Shown: positions 27,482-36,699 of the stretch, piece by piece
Layout of the letters: every line of letters starts with the position of its first letter
Position numbering within the stretch: the first letter of the stretch is position 1
Assembly: GCF_019039255.1 (NCBI RefSeq)
Contig: NZ_CP077062.1
Location: forward strand, 2,666,001 to 2,730,000
Direction: 5' to 3'
DNA length: 64,000 bases
Origin: Nocardioides panacis
GTDB lineage: Bacteria > Actinomycetota > Actinomycetes > Propionibacteriales > Nocardioidaceae
Position numbers and translations under genes: made by a program
The notes under the pieces: generated by a model
What the model was told of the DNA's origin: nothing
The model's database searches: none
The model's input: the letters and a program-made list of their open reading frames with translations, nothing else

Positions 27482-28009
27482 ATGACCGTCTCCCGGTGGG
27501 ACGCCGACACCGCGGTCGAGCAGCTCTACGCGACGCACTACCGCCGGCTGGTCCGGCTCGCGGTGCTGCTGGTCCGCGACCCCGAGACCGCCGAGGAGGT
27601 CGTGCAGGACGCGTTCGTGGCGATGCACGGCACCTGGCGGACCCTGAGCGAGCCCGAGAAGGGCCTGGCCTACCTCCGGCAGACGGTGGTGAACCGGTCG
27701 CGCTCGGTGCTGCGGCACCGCGGCGTCCGAGCGAGGTACGCCGACCGGGCGGCCGTCTCGACCGGGCGGGAGCGGCGCGACCTGCCCGGGGCCGACGAGC
27801 ACGTGGTGGCCGCGGAGCACCGGACCGCGGTCCTCGACGCGCTGCGCACGCTGCCCGACCGGCAGCGCGAGGTCCTCGCCCTGCGCTACTACCTCGACCT
27901 CTCCGAGGCGGACATCGCCTCCACGCTCGGCATCAGCCGCGGCGCCGTGAAGAGCCATTCCTCGCGAGGCGTCGCCGCCCTGCGCATCCTGATGGAGGAC
28001 CCCGCATGA
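27482..28009 (+). CDS. ECF sigma factor, SigE-family
   Basis: 175 aa. Region 2 runs EQLYATHYRRLVRLAVLLVRDPETAEEVVQDAFVAMH (about 13-50), and region 4 LDALRTLPDRQREVLALRYYLDLSEADIASTLGISRGAVKSHSSRGVAAL (about 119-168). The ATG at 27482 has a near-perfect CGAGGAGGTGCG ribosome site. It ends in an ATGA overlap with the next gene, a membrane protein that is its probable anti-sigma factor. Confidence 0.92.
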   Translation: MTVSRWDADTAVEQLYATHYRRLVRLAVLLVRDPETAEEVVQDAFVAMHGTWRTLSEPEKGLAYLRQTVVNRSRSVLRHRGVRARYADRAAVSTGRERRDLPGADEHVVAAEHRTAVLDALRTLPDRQREVLALRYYLDLSEADIASTLGISRGAVKSHSSRGVAALRILMEDPA

Positions 28010-28983
28010 ACGACGACCAGCTCCGCGCGCTGCTCGAGGACGCCGTGTCCGACGTCGAGCCCCGCGGCTCCCTCGACGACATCCGCTCCCGGACCACGCC
28101 GTCGCGCAGCCGCCGGCCGTGGGTGTGGGGGGCCGGCGGCGCGGTCCTCGCCACCGCCGCGACGATCGCCGCGGTCGCCCTGCTCTCCGGCCCCCCTGGT
28201 ACGACGGACGCGGGACCCGGACCGGCCGGGACGACCCAGGCCACCGGGCCGCAGACGTCGGCCACCGAGCGTCCGGCGCGGGCGGTGACGGCCTACTTCG
28301 TGGTCCAGACCAAGCGCGGACCGCTGCTCTACCCCGAGACCTACGCCGTGGTGGGCGACATCCAGGCGGAGCAGGTCGTCGAGCGCTCGGTGACGGGTCA
28401 GGCCGGCGACCCGGACTACGGCACCGCCTGGCCGGCCGGCACCACGCTGCAGAAGGCGCAGCTGTCGGACGGCGTGCTGTCGGTGGACCTCGCCGGGGCG
28501 CCGGTGGACCGGCCCGCCGGGATGTCGCAGGCGCAGGCGGAGCTCGCGCTCGACCAGGCGGTCCGCTCGGCGCAGAGCGCGTTCGGCTCGAAGCTGCCGG
28601 TGACGTTCCTGCTCGACGGCCGGCCGACGCCGACGCTGCTCGGCCTGGGCACCGGCCAGCCGGTGCCGGCCGCCACCGACGAGCAGCTGTCGCCCGTGCA
28701 GGTGGACGCGCCAGCGGACGGCGCGACGGTCGACAGCCCGTTCACGGTGACCGGACGCGCCGCCGCCTTCGAGGCCAACGTCCAGTGGGAGCTGGTGCAG
28801 GGCAGCACCGTGGTGAAGCAGGGGTTCACCACCGCCGAGGAGTGCTGCACCCTGTCGCCGTACTCCTTCGAGGTCACCGCTCCTCCCGGCAGCTACACGC
28901 TCGTCGTGCACGACGAGGACGCCTCCGGCGGCGCCGAGGGCACCGGGCAGGTCGAGGACACCAAGCGGGTCGTCGTCCGCTGA
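28006..28983 (+). CDS. Membrane protein with GerMN and Gmad2-like domains, probable anti-sigma partner
   Basis: 325 aa. A cytosolic N-terminus of about 36 residues could bind the sigma factor. One transmembrane helix follows (about 41-61), then a Pro/Thr linker. A GerMN-like domain (about 88-205) has LSDGVLSVDLAG and QSAFGSKLPVTFLLDG. The C-terminus is a Gmad2-like Ig fold (about 225-320; VDAPADGATVDSPFTVTGRA). In actinomycetes such proteins commonly follow SigE-type ECF genes. Control of the sigma factor is inferred from coupling. Confidence 0.75.
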   Translation: MNDDQLRALLEDAVSDVEPRGSLDDIRSRTTPSRSRRPWVWGAGGAVLATAATIAAVALLSGPPGTTDAGPGPAGTTQATGPQTSATERPARAVTAYFVVQTKRGPLLYPETYAVVGDIQAEQVVERSVTGQAGDPDYGTAWPAGTTLQKAQLSDGVLSVDLAGAPVDRPAGMSQAQAELALDQAVRSAQSAFGSKLPVTFLLDGRPTPTLLGLGTGQPVPAATDEQLSPVQVDAPADGATVDSPFTVTGRAAAFEANVQWELVQGSTVVKQGFTTAEECCTLSPYSFEVTAPPGSYTLVVHDEDASGGAEGTGQVEDTKRVVVR

Positions 28984-29019
28984 CGGAACAAGTCGCGGGA
29001 GCTCGCGGTTGAGACCGGC

Positions 29020-29667
29020 ATGACAACGATCGGGCTCATCGGAGCGGGCAACATCGGGCAGGCCGTCGCACGGCTCGCCGTGGACCACGGGTACGACGTC
29101 GTGCTCAGCAACTCGCGCGGGCCGGAGACCCTGGCCGACGTGGTCGCCGGGCTCGGCGAGCACGCGGTGGCGGACACGGCCGAAGGGGCGGCCGAGCGCG
29201 GGGACATCGTGGTGGTGACGATCCCGATGCACGCCTACCGGGACGTGCCGGTGGCACCGCTGGCCGGCAAGGTCGTCATCGACACGAACAACTACTACCC
29301 GGAGCGGGACGGCCAGATCGCCGCGCTCGACGCGCACGAGACGACGTCGGCCTCGCTGCTGCAGGAGCACCTGCCGGAGTCGCAGGTCGTCAAGGCGTTC
29401 AACCACATCCAGTCCGGGCACCTCCTCGAGCACGCCCAGGAGGCCGGGACCGCGGACCGTCGCGCGCTCGCGATCGCCGGCGACCACGACGAGGCCAAGG
29501 CCACCGTGGCGAAGCTCATCGACGAGCTCGGCTTCGACGTCGTCGACGTCGGCCCGCTCGCGGAGTCCTGGCGGATCGAGCCCGGCACACCCGGCTACGG
29601 CCCGCGGCTCGACGCCGACGCGATGCGCGAAGCGCTGGCCTCGGCCCGGCACTGGCGGCTCGCCTAG
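29020..29667 (+). CDS. NADPH-dependent F420 reductase-like oxidoreductase
   Basis: 215 aa with an N-terminal Rossmann fold (IGLIGAGNIGQAVARLA, about 4-20; SNSRGPETL for 2'-phosphate recognition, about 30-38), VVVTIPMHAYRD and NNYYPERDG. This matches the F420_oxidored (NADP-reduced coenzyme F420) family. Some relatives act on other ketones or quinones, so the substrate is uncertain. It probably stands alone, ten bases before the next gene. Confidence 0.8.
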   Translation: MTTIGLIGAGNIGQAVARLAVDHGYDVVLSNSRGPETLADVVAGLGEHAVADTAEGAAERGDIVVVTIPMHAYRDVPVAPLAGKVVIDTNNYYPERDGQIAALDAHETTSASLLQEHLPESQVVKAFNHIQSGHLLEHAQEAGTADRRALAIAGDHDEAKATVAKLIDELGFDVVDVGPLAESWRIEPGTPGYGPRLDADAMREALASARHWRLA

Positions 29668-29677
29668 TCTGGGCCGG

Positions 29678-30721
29678 GTGCTGAGCACCCGGGCCCTGAA
29701 CCGCACGCTGCTGCTGCGCCAGCATCTCCTCGGGCGCTCCACGATGCCCGCCCTGTCGATGGTCGAGCACCTCGTCGGCCTGCAGGCGCAGGACAACCCT
29801 CCGCCGTACCTCTCGCTGGCTGCGCGCCTCGAGGACTTCGACCCCGCCGAGCTGTCGGGTGCCCTCGAGCGCGGGGACGCGGTGCGGCTGCTGACGATGC
29901 GCGGCACGATCCACGTGCTGACCCCCGACGACGCGCTGGCGCTACGGCCGTGGGTGCAGCCCGCGCTCGACCAGCAGAGCAGTGGCAACCAGATGAGCCG
30001 GCCGGCCCGCGACGTGCCGGTCGGCGAGCTCGTGGCCGCGTGTCGGCGGCTGCTCGCGGACGGCCCGCTCCCGGTGAAGCAGCTCGGCGAGCGGCTGGCC
30101 GCCGAGTTCCCCGCCGTGCCCGCCGCGGCGCTGGCGCACACGGCCCGCGAGCGCGCGCCGCTGGTGCAGGTGCCGCCCCGCGGCCTGTGGAAGCGGTCCG
30201 GCGGCGTGGTCTACCAGACCGTGGAGAACCACCTCGGCCGCGACCTCACGACCCTCGACGTGCCGGCCCTGGTCCGCCGCTACCTCCGGGCCTTCGGGCC
30301 GGCGACCCCGTCCGACATGACCACCTGGTCGCGGGTGACCCGGCTCGGCCCGGTGTTCGCGGGCATGCGCGACGAGCTCGTGCCGGTCGCGTGCGAGGAC
30401 GGCCGGACCCGGTACGACGTCCCGGGTGCGCCGTACGCGACGGAGGACACCCCGGCCCCGGTGCGGCTCCTCGGTGGCTACGACAACGTCTGGCTCTCGC
30501 ACGCCGACCGCGCGCACATCGTGACCGCCGAGGCGCGCGCCCGGTGGGCCGGCAGCAACGGCGGGATCGGCAACACGGTGTTCGTCGACGGGTTCATGGC
30601 CGGGCTCTGGTGGGACCGCGACGGCCGCGTGGACCTGCGGATGTTCCGCGAGCTCACCCGCGCCGAGCGCGCCGACCTCGACGTCGAGGTCGCCCGCACC
30701 GAGGCGTTCCTGGCGCGGTAG
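29678..30721 (+). CDS. Winged-helix DNA-binding domain protein (DUF1006/HTH_42, AlkX-like)
   Basis: 347 aa starting at GTG 29678. The N-terminus LSTRALNRTLLLRQHLLGRS and HLVGLQAQDNPPPYLSLAARL are signatures of the HTH_42 superfamily (E. coli YcaQ/AlkX and relatives, linked to interstrand-crosslink repair). GTIHVLTPDDALALRPWVQP and RYLRAFGPATPSDMTTW are also typical. Actinobacterial members are generally of unknown function; a DNA-glycosylase role should not be assumed. Confidence 0.8.
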   Translation: MLSTRALNRTLLLRQHLLGRSTMPALSMVEHLVGLQAQDNPPPYLSLAARLEDFDPAELSGALERGDAVRLLTMRGTIHVLTPDDALALRPWVQPALDQQSSGNQMSRPARDVPVGELVAACRRLLADGPLPVKQLGERLAAEFPAVPAAALAHTARERAPLVQVPPRGLWKRSGGVVYQTVENHLGRDLTTLDVPALVRRYLRAFGPATPSDMTTWSRVTRLGPVFAGMRDELVPVACEDGRTRYDVPGAPYATEDTPAPVRLLGGYDNVWLSHADRAHIVTAEARARWAGSNGGIGNTVFVDGFMAGLWWDRDGRVDLRMFRELTRAERADLDVEVARTEAFLAR

Positions 30722-30749
30722 CAGTGGACCGGCTGGTTAGGGTCGCGGT

Positions 30750-31544
30750 ATGAGCGAGCACACCACCCCGCACCTGCCCACCGACTCCGTGACGCTGACC
30801 AGCGGAGCCGCGATGCCCCTGCTCGGGTTCGGCACCTGGCAGATCAAGGGCTCCCAGGCCACCGACGCGGCGGCCGCCGCCCTCGAGGCGGGCTACCGGC
30901 ACCTCGACACGGCCACCGTCTACGGCAACGAGGGCGAGGTCGGCAAGGCCCTGGCCGAGAGCGGCGTGGCCCGCGACGACGTCTTCGTGACCACCAAGTG
31001 CCCGCCGAGCAAGCCCGGCCTGGCCACCCTGCGCGAGAGCCTGGACCTCCTCGGCACCGACCACGTGGACCTGTGGCTGATCCACTGGCCCGGCAGCGAC
31101 GGCGACGTCGCCCTGTGGAAGGACTTCGTCGCGGCCCGGGAGGGCGGGCTGGCCCGCGACATCGGGGTCAGCAACTTCGACGCCGCGATGATCGACCGGC
31201 TCACCTCCGAGACCGGCGTGACCCCGGCGGTCAACCAGATCGAGTGGAGCCCGCTGCTCCACGACCGCGACGTCGTCGAGCAGCACCGCTCCCGCGGCGT
31301 CGTCCTCGAGGGCTACAGCGCGCTGCGCGGCGGCACCCTCGAGCACCCGGTGATCGTCGAGATCGCCGACCGGCTGGGCCGGACGCCGGCCCAGGTCATC
31401 GTCCGCTGGCACCTGCAGCACGGCATCGTGGTGATCCCGAAGTCACGCCAGGCCGACCGGATCCGCTCGAACGCCGACGTGGGCGACTTCGAGCTGACCG
31501 TCGCCGACCTCCGGGCCATCGACGCCCTGGGCCCGAACCCCTGA
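30750..31544 (+). CDS. Aldo/keto reductase
   Basis: 264-aa monomeric NADPH-dependent AKR. The tetrad can be read: Asp and Tyr in GYRHLDTATVYGNE (about 50-63), Lys in FVTTKCPP and His in LWLIHWPG. The C-terminal VIPKSRQADRIRSNADV holds the NADPH 2'-phosphate-binding residues. It resembles 2,5-diketogluconate-reductase-like AKRs. The natural substrate is unknown. The adjacent F420-reductase-like and winged-helix genes do not clarify it. Confidence 0.92.
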   Translation: MSEHTTPHLPTDSVTLTSGAAMPLLGFGTWQIKGSQATDAAAAALEAGYRHLDTATVYGNEGEVGKALAESGVARDDVFVTTKCPPSKPGLATLRESLDLLGTDHVDLWLIHWPGSDGDVALWKDFVAAREGGLARDIGVSNFDAAMIDRLTSETGVTPAVNQIEWSPLLHDRDVVEQHRSRGVVLEGYSALRGGTLEHPVIVEIADRLGRTPAQVIVRWHLQHGIVVIPKSRQADRIRSNADVGDFELTVADLRAIDALGPNP

Positions 31545-31559
31545 GCCCGACCCGGCCGG

Positions 31560-32297
31560 CTACTTCCAGCGGGTGCGGGCCAGCAGCGCTGCGGTGGCCG
31601 CGACGCCCGCGGTCGAGGTGCGCAGCACGGACGTGCCCATCCGGACCGGCTCGGCGCCCACGGTGGCGAACGCCGCGAGCTCCTCGTCGCTGATGCCGCC
31701 TTCCGGCCCGACGACGATCACGATCTCGCCGCGGCCGGGCAGCGGCAGGTCGGCCAGGGGCCCGGAGGCCGCCTCGTGGAGCACGACGGGCACGGACGCG
31801 TTGCGCAGCAGGTCGACCACCTCGGCGGTGCCGACCACGTCGGTGACCTCGGGGAACCACGAGCGGCGCGACTGCTTCGCGGCCTCGCGGGCCGTCGAGC
31901 GCCACTTCGCCAGCGCCTTGGCCTGCTTGTCGCCCCGCCACACCGACACCGAGCGGGACGCGGCCCAGGGCACGATGACGTCGACGCCGACCTCGGTGAG
32001 CATCTCGACGGCGAGCTCGCCCCGGTCTCCCTTGGGGATGGCCTGCACCACGACGATCCGCGGCATCTCGGGCTCGGTGGACGCGACCGCGTCGACGGTG
32101 GCGGACAGCGACGACTTCGCGGTCGCGGTCACGGTGCAGGTGGCCGCCGTACCGGAGCCGTCGGTCAGCGTGACCCGCTCACCGACGCGGATCCGCTTCA
32201 CGACGACCGCGTGCCGGGCCTCGTCGCCGAGGACCTCGACGGCGTCGCCGACCGCGGCCCCGGCCAGCGCCGGGTGCACGAAGACCGGCAGGCTCAT
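31560..32297 (-). CDS. rsmE: 16S rRNA (uracil1498-N3)-methyltransferase
   Basis: 245-aa SPOUT-class methyltransferase. The N-terminal PUA-like domain has FVHPALAG and [21 protein letters not shown]. The C-terminal knot has [14 protein letters not shown] (about 195-208) and [13 protein letters not shown] (about 218-230), the SAM-binding trefoil loops. It overlaps dnaJ by 4 bp. The hrcA-dnaJ-rsmE order is conserved in actinobacteria. Confidence 0.95.
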   Translation of the reverse strand: MSLPVFVHPALAGAAVGDAVEVLGDEARHAVVVKRIRVGERVTLTDGSGTAATCTVTATAKSSLSATVDAVASTEPEMPRIVVVQAIPKGDRGELAVEMLTEVGVDVIVPWAASRSVSVWRGDKQAKALAKWRSTAREAAKQSRRSWFPEVTDVVGTAEVVDLLRNASVPVVLHEAASGPLADLPLPGRGEIVIVVGPEGGISDEELAAFATVGAEPVRMGTSVLRTSTAGVAATAALLARTRWK

Positions 32298-33478
32298 CGC
32301 TGGCCGAAGGTCTTGCGGAGCCGGTCGAAGACCGACTGGTGGTGCGCGTTGAGCTGACCGTCGGGCGACTCCTCGTCGCGCAGCGCGGCCAGCTCGCGGA
32401 GCAGCTCCTGCTGCCGGTCGTCGAGGCGCGAGGGCGTCTCCACGACGATCCGGACGACCAGGTCGCCGCGGCCGGTGCCCCGCAGGGACGGCACGCCCCG
32501 ACCGCCGAGCACCGTCTCGGTGCCGGACTGGGTGCCGGGCGGGATGGTGAACGGGATGGCGGTCTCGACGTCGGACTCCGCCGAGGCGATGTCCGCCTCG
32601 AGGGTCGGCAACGAGATCGTGGTGCCGAGCGCGGCAGCCGTCATCGGGACCGTCACCTGGCAGAGCAGGTCGGCGTTGTGCCGGGTGAAGACCGGGTGGT
32701 CGTTGACGTGCATCTCGACGTACAGGTCGCCGGCCGGGCCGCCGCCGGGGCCGACCTCGCCCTGGCCGGTGAGCTGGACCCGGGTGCCGGTGTCGACGCC
32801 GGCGGGGATCTTCACCGTCAGGGTGCGGCGCGAGCGGACCCGGCCGTCGCCGGAGCACTCGCGGCACGGCTCGGGGATGATCGTGCCGAAGCCGCGGCAG
32901 GCCGCGCAGGGTCGCATCGTGCGGATCTCGCCGAGGAACGAGCGCTGCAGGTGCACGGTCTCCCCGCGACCGCCGCAGGTCTCGCACGGCACCGGGTGCG
33001 ACCCGGGGGCCGCGCCCTCGCCGTTGCAGACGGTGCACAGCACGGCCGTGTCGACCTTGAGCTCGTGGGTGGTGCCGAAGGCCGCCTCGGCGAGGTCGAC
33101 GTCGAGGCGGATCAGCGCGTCCTGCCCGCGACGGGCGCGCGGTCGGGGACCGCGACCGCTTCCCGCGGCGCCGCCGGCACCGCCCTGGCCGCCGAAGAAG
33201 GCGTCCATGATGTCGGTGAAGGAGAACCCCTGCCCGGCGCCCGCGCTGCCGAAGCCGCCGCCGTTGAAGGGGTCGCCGCCGAGGTCGTACATCCGGCGCT
33301 TCTCGGGGTCGGAGAGCACCTCGTAGGCGCGCGTGACCTCCTTGAACTGCTCCTGCGTGGCCGGGTCTGGGTTCACGTCGGGGTGCAGCTGCCGGGCAAG
33401 CCTGCGGTAGGCCTTCTTGATCACGTCACCGTCGGCATCGCGCGAGACCCCGAGGGTCTCGTACAGGTCCTGGCTCAC
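32294..33478 (-). CDS. dnaJ: Chaperone DnaJ
   Basis: 394-aa type I Hsp40. The J domain has the HPD tripeptide (QLHPDVNPD, about 32-40). A Gly/Phe-rich linker (about 68-110) precedes the cysteine-rich zinc region with four C-x-x-C-x-G-x-G repeats (about 148-212). The substrate-binding beta domains complete it. It stimulates DnaK ATPase. It lies directly behind hrcA and likely shares its CIRCE-controlled promoter; it corresponds to the DnaJ2 of mycobacteria. Confidence 0.95.
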   Translation of the reverse strand: MSQDLYETLGVSRDADGDVIKKAYRRLARQLHPDVNPDPATQEQFKEVTRAYEVLSDPEKRRMYDLGGDPFNGGGFGSAGAGQGFSFTDIMDAFFGGQGGAGGAAGSGRGPRPRARRGQDALIRLDVDLAEAAFGTTHELKVDTAVLCTVCNGEGAAPGSHPVPCETCGGRGETVHLQRSFLGEIRTMRPCAACRGFGTIIPEPCRECSGDGRVRSRRTLTVKIPAGVDTGTRVQLTGQGEVGPGGGPAGDLYVEMHVNDHPVFTRHNADLLCQVTVPMTAAALGTTISLPTLEADIASAESDVETAIPFTIPPGTQSGTETVLGGRGVPSLRGTGRGDLVVRIVVETPSRLDDRQQELLRELAALRDEESPDGQLNAHHQSVFDRLRKTFGQR

Positions 33479-33491
33479 AGCTGAGGCTCTC

Positions 33492-34514
33492 TCATCCTTC
33501 GTCGAGGATCCGGGAGACGTAGCGCGCGACCGCGCGCACCGCCGCCATGGATCCGGGGTAGTCCATGCGGGTCGGCCCCACGATGCCCAGGGTGGCCAGC
33601 GCCTCGTCGCCCGGGCCGTAGCCCGTGGAGACGACCGAGGTGGAGGCGAGCTCCTGGTAGGGGCCCTCGTGCCCGATGCGCACCGTCACCGTGGAGGGCG
33701 ACGACGCCTCGCCGAGCAGCTTGAGCAGCACGACGTGCTCCTCGAGCGCCTCGAGCATCGGCCGGATGGCGAGGTCGAAACCGTCGCCGAAGCGTGCAAG
33801 GTTGGCGGTGCCGCCGACGACCACGCGCTCGTCGGAGCGGTGGTCGGACATCGCCTCGACCAGGGCCGCGACGAGCACCGCCACCGGACCGCGCTGGTCG
33901 GGCTCGTACTCGTCGGGGAGCACCACCAGGGATGCGGAGGCGTCGGCGAGCCGCTCCCCCACGATGGTCCGGTTCAGCCGGCTGCGCAGGTCCGCGACCC
34001 GCTCCTCGTCGAGCGGGGCGGGCAGCTCGACCACCCGCTGCTCGACGCGGCCGGTGGAGAGGATCAGCACCACCAGCACGCGCGCGGCGGTCAGCGGGAC
34101 CACCTCGACGTGCCGGACCGTGGAGCGCGAGAGCGTGGGGTACTGCACGATCGCGACCTGCCGGGTCAGCTGGGCGAGCAGCCGGACGCTGCGCTGCACC
34201 ACGTCGTCGAGGTCGATGGCGCCCTCGAGCAGGGTCGCGATGGCCCGCTTCTCCGCGGCGTTGAGCGGCTTGACCTGGCTGAGCCGGTCCACGAACAGCC
34301 GGTAGCCCTTGTCGGTGGGGATCCGCCCGGCGCTGGTGTGCGGCTGGGTGATGAACCCCTCCTCCTCCAGCGCGGCCATGTCGTTGCGGACGGTGGCCGG
34401 GGAGACGCCGAGCTTGTGCCGGTCGACCAGCGACTTGGAGCCCACCGGCTCCTGGGTCGAGACGTAGTCCTCCACGATCGCGCGCAGGACGGCCAGCTTG
34501 CGATCCTCGACCAT
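33492..34514 (-). CDS. hrcA: Heat-inducible repressor HrcA
   Basis: 340-aa repressor of class I heat-shock genes, which needs GroEL for activity. The N-terminal winged helix [20 protein letters not shown] ... [20 protein letters not shown] ... [14 protein letters not shown] (about 1-75) is diagnostic. The start at 34514 was chosen from the family N-terminus and a GGAGGCG ribosome site. A CIRCE operator is centred about 56 bp upstream, giving autoregulation. Confidence 0.95.
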   Translation of the reverse strand: MVEDRKLAVLRAIVEDYVSTQEPVGSKSLVDRHKLGVSPATVRNDMAALEEEGFITQPHTSAGRIPTDKGYRLFVDRLSQVKPLNAAEKRAIATLLEGAIDLDDVVQRSVRLLAQLTRQVAIVQYPTLSRSTVRHVEVVPLTAARVLVVLILSTGRVEQRVVELPAPLDEERVADLRSRLNRTIVGERLADASASLVVLPDEYEPDQRGPVAVLVAALVEAMSDHRSDERVVVGGTANLARFGDGFDLAIRPMLEALEEHVVLLKLLGEASSPSTVTVRIGHEGPYQELASTSVVSTGYGPGDEALATLGIVGPTRMDYPGSMAAVRAVARYVSRILDEG

Positions 34515-34556
34515 CTGACTCGCCTCCTCCGGCGTCCTCGGTGCTTCCACGTGCTC

Positions 34557-34583
34557 CTGGCACTCCCCTGTACCGAGTGCCAA
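34557..34583. promoter_or_regulatory. CIRCE operator (HrcA-binding site)
   Basis: On the hrcA strand the site reads TTGGCACTC-N9-GAGTGCCAG, differing from the TTAGCACTC-N9-GAGTGCTAA consensus at a few outer positions but with both inner GCACTC/GAGTGC arms perfect and the spacer exactly 9 bp. It lies in the intergenic region shared by hrcA and the divergent metallo-beta-lactamase-fold gene. Confidence 0.9.
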
Positions 34584-34612
34584 GCCTACCGTCCCGCCGT
34601 AGCCTGGCCCGC

Positions 34613-35506
34613 ATGCCCGACCTTCCGCGTGACATCCCCCACGACCACGGCTTCGTCGAGATCGGCGACCGCTGCTGGGTGGCCCGCTTCGAGTCCTTCG
34701 ACGTCAACGTCGGGGTCGTCGCCGGCGACCGGGGGCTGCTGGTCGTCGACACCCGCGCCTCGGAGGTCGAGGGCCGGGTCGCGCTCGAGCTCGTGCGCCG
34801 GCTCGGCCTCGGCGACGTCGTCGCGGTCGTCAACACCCACCAGCACTTCGACCACACCTTCGGCAACGTGGTCTTCACCGAGGCGTACGACGGGCTGCCG
34901 GTGATCGCCCACGACGCGGCGGCCGCGGCGCTGGCGGCCACCGCCCCGGCGCTCCAGGAGTTCGCCCGCACCGACACCGAGACGCCGCAGGCGGCCGACA
35001 TCGCGGCCGCCCGGGTGGTGCTGCCCACCGAGACGTTCTCCTCGGCCCGGGTCGTCGACCTCGGCGACCGGTTCGTGGAGCTGGTGCACCCCGGACGGGG
35101 GCACACCGCCGGCGACGTGATCGTCCGGGTCGGCGACGCGGACGTCGTGTTCGCCGGTGACCTGGTCGAGGAGTCCGCGCAGCGCTCGGCCGTCCCGGGC
35201 TACGGCGACGACTGCTACCCGATGGAGTGGCCGGCCAGTCTGGACCTGGTGATCGGCCTGCTCACCCCGGGGAGCGTGGTCGTGCCCGGGCACGGCCTGC
35301 CCGTCGACAAGGACTTCGTCGACGAGCAGCGCAGCGCGATCGGCGTGGTCGCCGAGACGATCCGGCACCTCGCCTCGCAGGGCGTCCCGGTCCGCGACGC
35401 GCTGGCCGCGACCGAGTGGCCCTACCCCGCGGAGCAGCTCGCGCTCGCCGTGCAGCGGGGCTACGAGCAGCTGCCGCGCGCGGCCAGGTCGCTGCCGCTC
35501 ATCTGA
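34613..35506 (+). CDS. Metallo-beta-lactamase-fold hydrolase
   Basis: 297 aa with the metal-binding motif [12 protein letters not shown] (H-x-H-x-D-H, about 79-90), GRGHTAGDV (third His), FAGDLVEE (bridging Asp) and VPGHG near 220. The class resembles glyoxalase II-type MBL proteins of unknown substrate. It lies divergently from hrcA with the CIRCE site only 30 bp upstream of its ATG, so HrcA could repress it too. Its last 8 bp overlap the end of the DUF1707 gene. Confidence 0.88.
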   Translation: MPDLPRDIPHDHGFVEIGDRCWVARFESFDVNVGVVAGDRGLLVVDTRASEVEGRVALELVRRLGLGDVVAVVNTHQHFDHTFGNVVFTEAYDGLPVIAHDAAAAALAATAPALQEFARTDTETPQAADIAAARVVLPTETFSSARVVDLGDRFVELVHPGRGHTAGDVIVRVGDADVVFAGDLVEESAQRSAVPGYGDDCYPMEWPASLDLVIGLLTPGSVVVPGHGLPVDKDFVDEQRSAIGVVAETIRHLASQGVPVRDALAATEWPYPAEQLALAVQRGYEQLPRAARSLPLI

Positions 35507-35924
35507 CCCAGCCGTGCCCGTGCGGCCCGGACCACTGCCGCGGGTGGCGGCTGCGCGCCCAGTGCCGGCCCGACCGGACGAGGAAGAACCAGGCGACCAG
35601 GAGCAGCAGGATCAGCGGCAGGTGCGTGAGCACCACCAGACCCACCACCACGAGCAGCAGCGGTCCCATCCAGGCGCCCGACCACCAGCCGGGGTGGCCG
35701 CGACCGGGCACCGGGCGCGCCGGCTGCGCGGCCCGGGCGGCCTGCGGGCGGGGCAGGTCGGCGAACAGCGGCATCAGCTCCGAGGCCGTCCGCGCCGACC
35801 ACGCCCGCTCGGCGCGCTCGTCGTACTCCTCCTTGGTCAGCCGGCCGGCGGCGTAGTGCTCGCCGAGCGCGGTGACCGCGGCCTCCCGGTCGTCGTCACC
35901 GATCCGCAGCTCGGGGCCGTTCAT
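35499..35924 (-). CDS. DUF1707 (SHOCT-like) small membrane protein
   Basis: 141 aa. The N-terminal DUF1707 motif ELRIGDDDREAAVTALGEHYAAGRLTKEEYDERAERAWSART (about 4-45) is clear. A Pro/Ala linker leads to two hydrophobic segments (about 80-112) and a basic tail. The ATG overlaps the PadR gene's stop by 4 bp, so the regulator and this membrane protein are co-expressed. The function is unknown. Confidence 0.82.
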   Translation of the reverse strand: MNGPELRIGDDDREAAVTALGEHYAAGRLTKEEYDERAERAWSARTASELMPLFADLPRPQAARAAQPARPVPGRGHPGWWSGAWMGPLLLVVVGLVVLTHLPLILLLLVAWFFLVRSGRHWARSRHPRQWSGPHGHGWVR

Positions 35925-36556
35925 GACGGGTCTCCTTCCGTCCCCTCGTCCCCCTCGGCGAGCAGGCCGTAGAGCTTGCGGCGCGTGTCGGCGAGGATCT
36001 CGGCGGCCTCGGCCTGCTGCTGCTTGGTGCCGGAGACGACCACCTGCCACACCGCGCCCATCACCTGCCCGATGACGGGCTTGAGGTCACCGGGACCCTC
36101 GACCTCGTCGGGGGCGTCGAACGCGTGCCAGGTGCGGGCCAGCTCGTCGGGATGCTCCTCGACGTAGCGGCGGCCGTCGTCGGTCAGCTGCAGCAGCCGG
36201 CGCCCCTCGCCCTCGCGGCCCTCGACGAGGCCCTCGTCCTCGAGCTGCTGGACGGTCGGGTAGACCGAGCCGGGGCTCGGCTTCCACGCGCCGCCGCTGC
36301 GCTCGGCGATCTGCTGGATGATCTGGTAGCCGTTCATCGGCTCCACGGCGAGCACGTCGAGGATCGCGGCGCGGACGTCACCGCGGCGCACCTTCGGTCC
36401 CCGCGGGCCGCGCGACCCGAACTCGCCAGGCCCGCCCGACTGCGCCAGGTTGATCAGGCCCTGCACCCACGGCGGCGGACCGCCGCTCCACGAGCCGCCG
36501 CGCGGCCCCCGGCGCGAGCCGCCCCACGGCTGGTCCCACGGACTGTTGTGTTCCAT
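35921..36556 (-). CDS. PadR-family transcriptional regulator
   Basis: 211 aa. A Gly/Arg/Trp/Pro-rich N-terminus (about 1-55) precedes the winged helix VRAAILDVLAVEPMNGYQIIQQIAERSGGAWKPSPGSVYPTVQQLEDEGLV (about 60-110), then a four-helix C-terminal region. This is a PadR-s2-type repressor. It is coupled to the DUF1707 membrane gene. A palindromic AT-rich site just upstream is its probable operator. Confidence 0.9.
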   Translation of the reverse strand: MEHNSPWDQPWGGSRRGPRGGSWSGGPPPWVQGLINLAQSGGPGEFGSRGPRGPKVRRGDVRAAILDVLAVEPMNGYQIIQQIAERSGGAWKPSPGSVYPTVQQLEDEGLVEGREGEGRRLLQLTDDGRRYVEEHPDELARTWHAFDAPDEVEGPGDLKPVIGQVMGAVWQVVVSGTKQQQAEAAEILADTRRKLYGLLAEGDEGTEGDPS

Positions 36557-36596
36557 GTCGGTACTCCCTCCCGGTCAGTGAACATCACGACCGCTC

Positions 36597-36621
36597 TCGA
36601 TAGGTCGACGATATATCGCGA
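36597..36621. promoter_or_regulatory. Candidate PadR operator
   Basis: TCGATAGGTCGACGATATATCGCGA contains the perfect palindrome CGATATATCG and an outer TCGATA / TATCG-GA pair, an AT-rich island in very GC-rich DNA. It lies 41 bp upstream of the padR start. PadR proteins typically bind such ATAT-centred palindromes in their own promoters. Confidence 0.5.
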
Positions 36622-36699
36622 ACGGTCGGCGCTCAAGGGCTTTCCGGTCGTCCGGCGCGTCCGCCCGGCTCCGTCGGGACACCGCACTAGCGTTGCCGG

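Noticed and set aside
26865-27958. Long antisense frames across the HIT and sigma genes
   Set aside because: They are typical high-GC shadow frames rich in Arg/Pro/Ala, with no domain motif or ribosome site.
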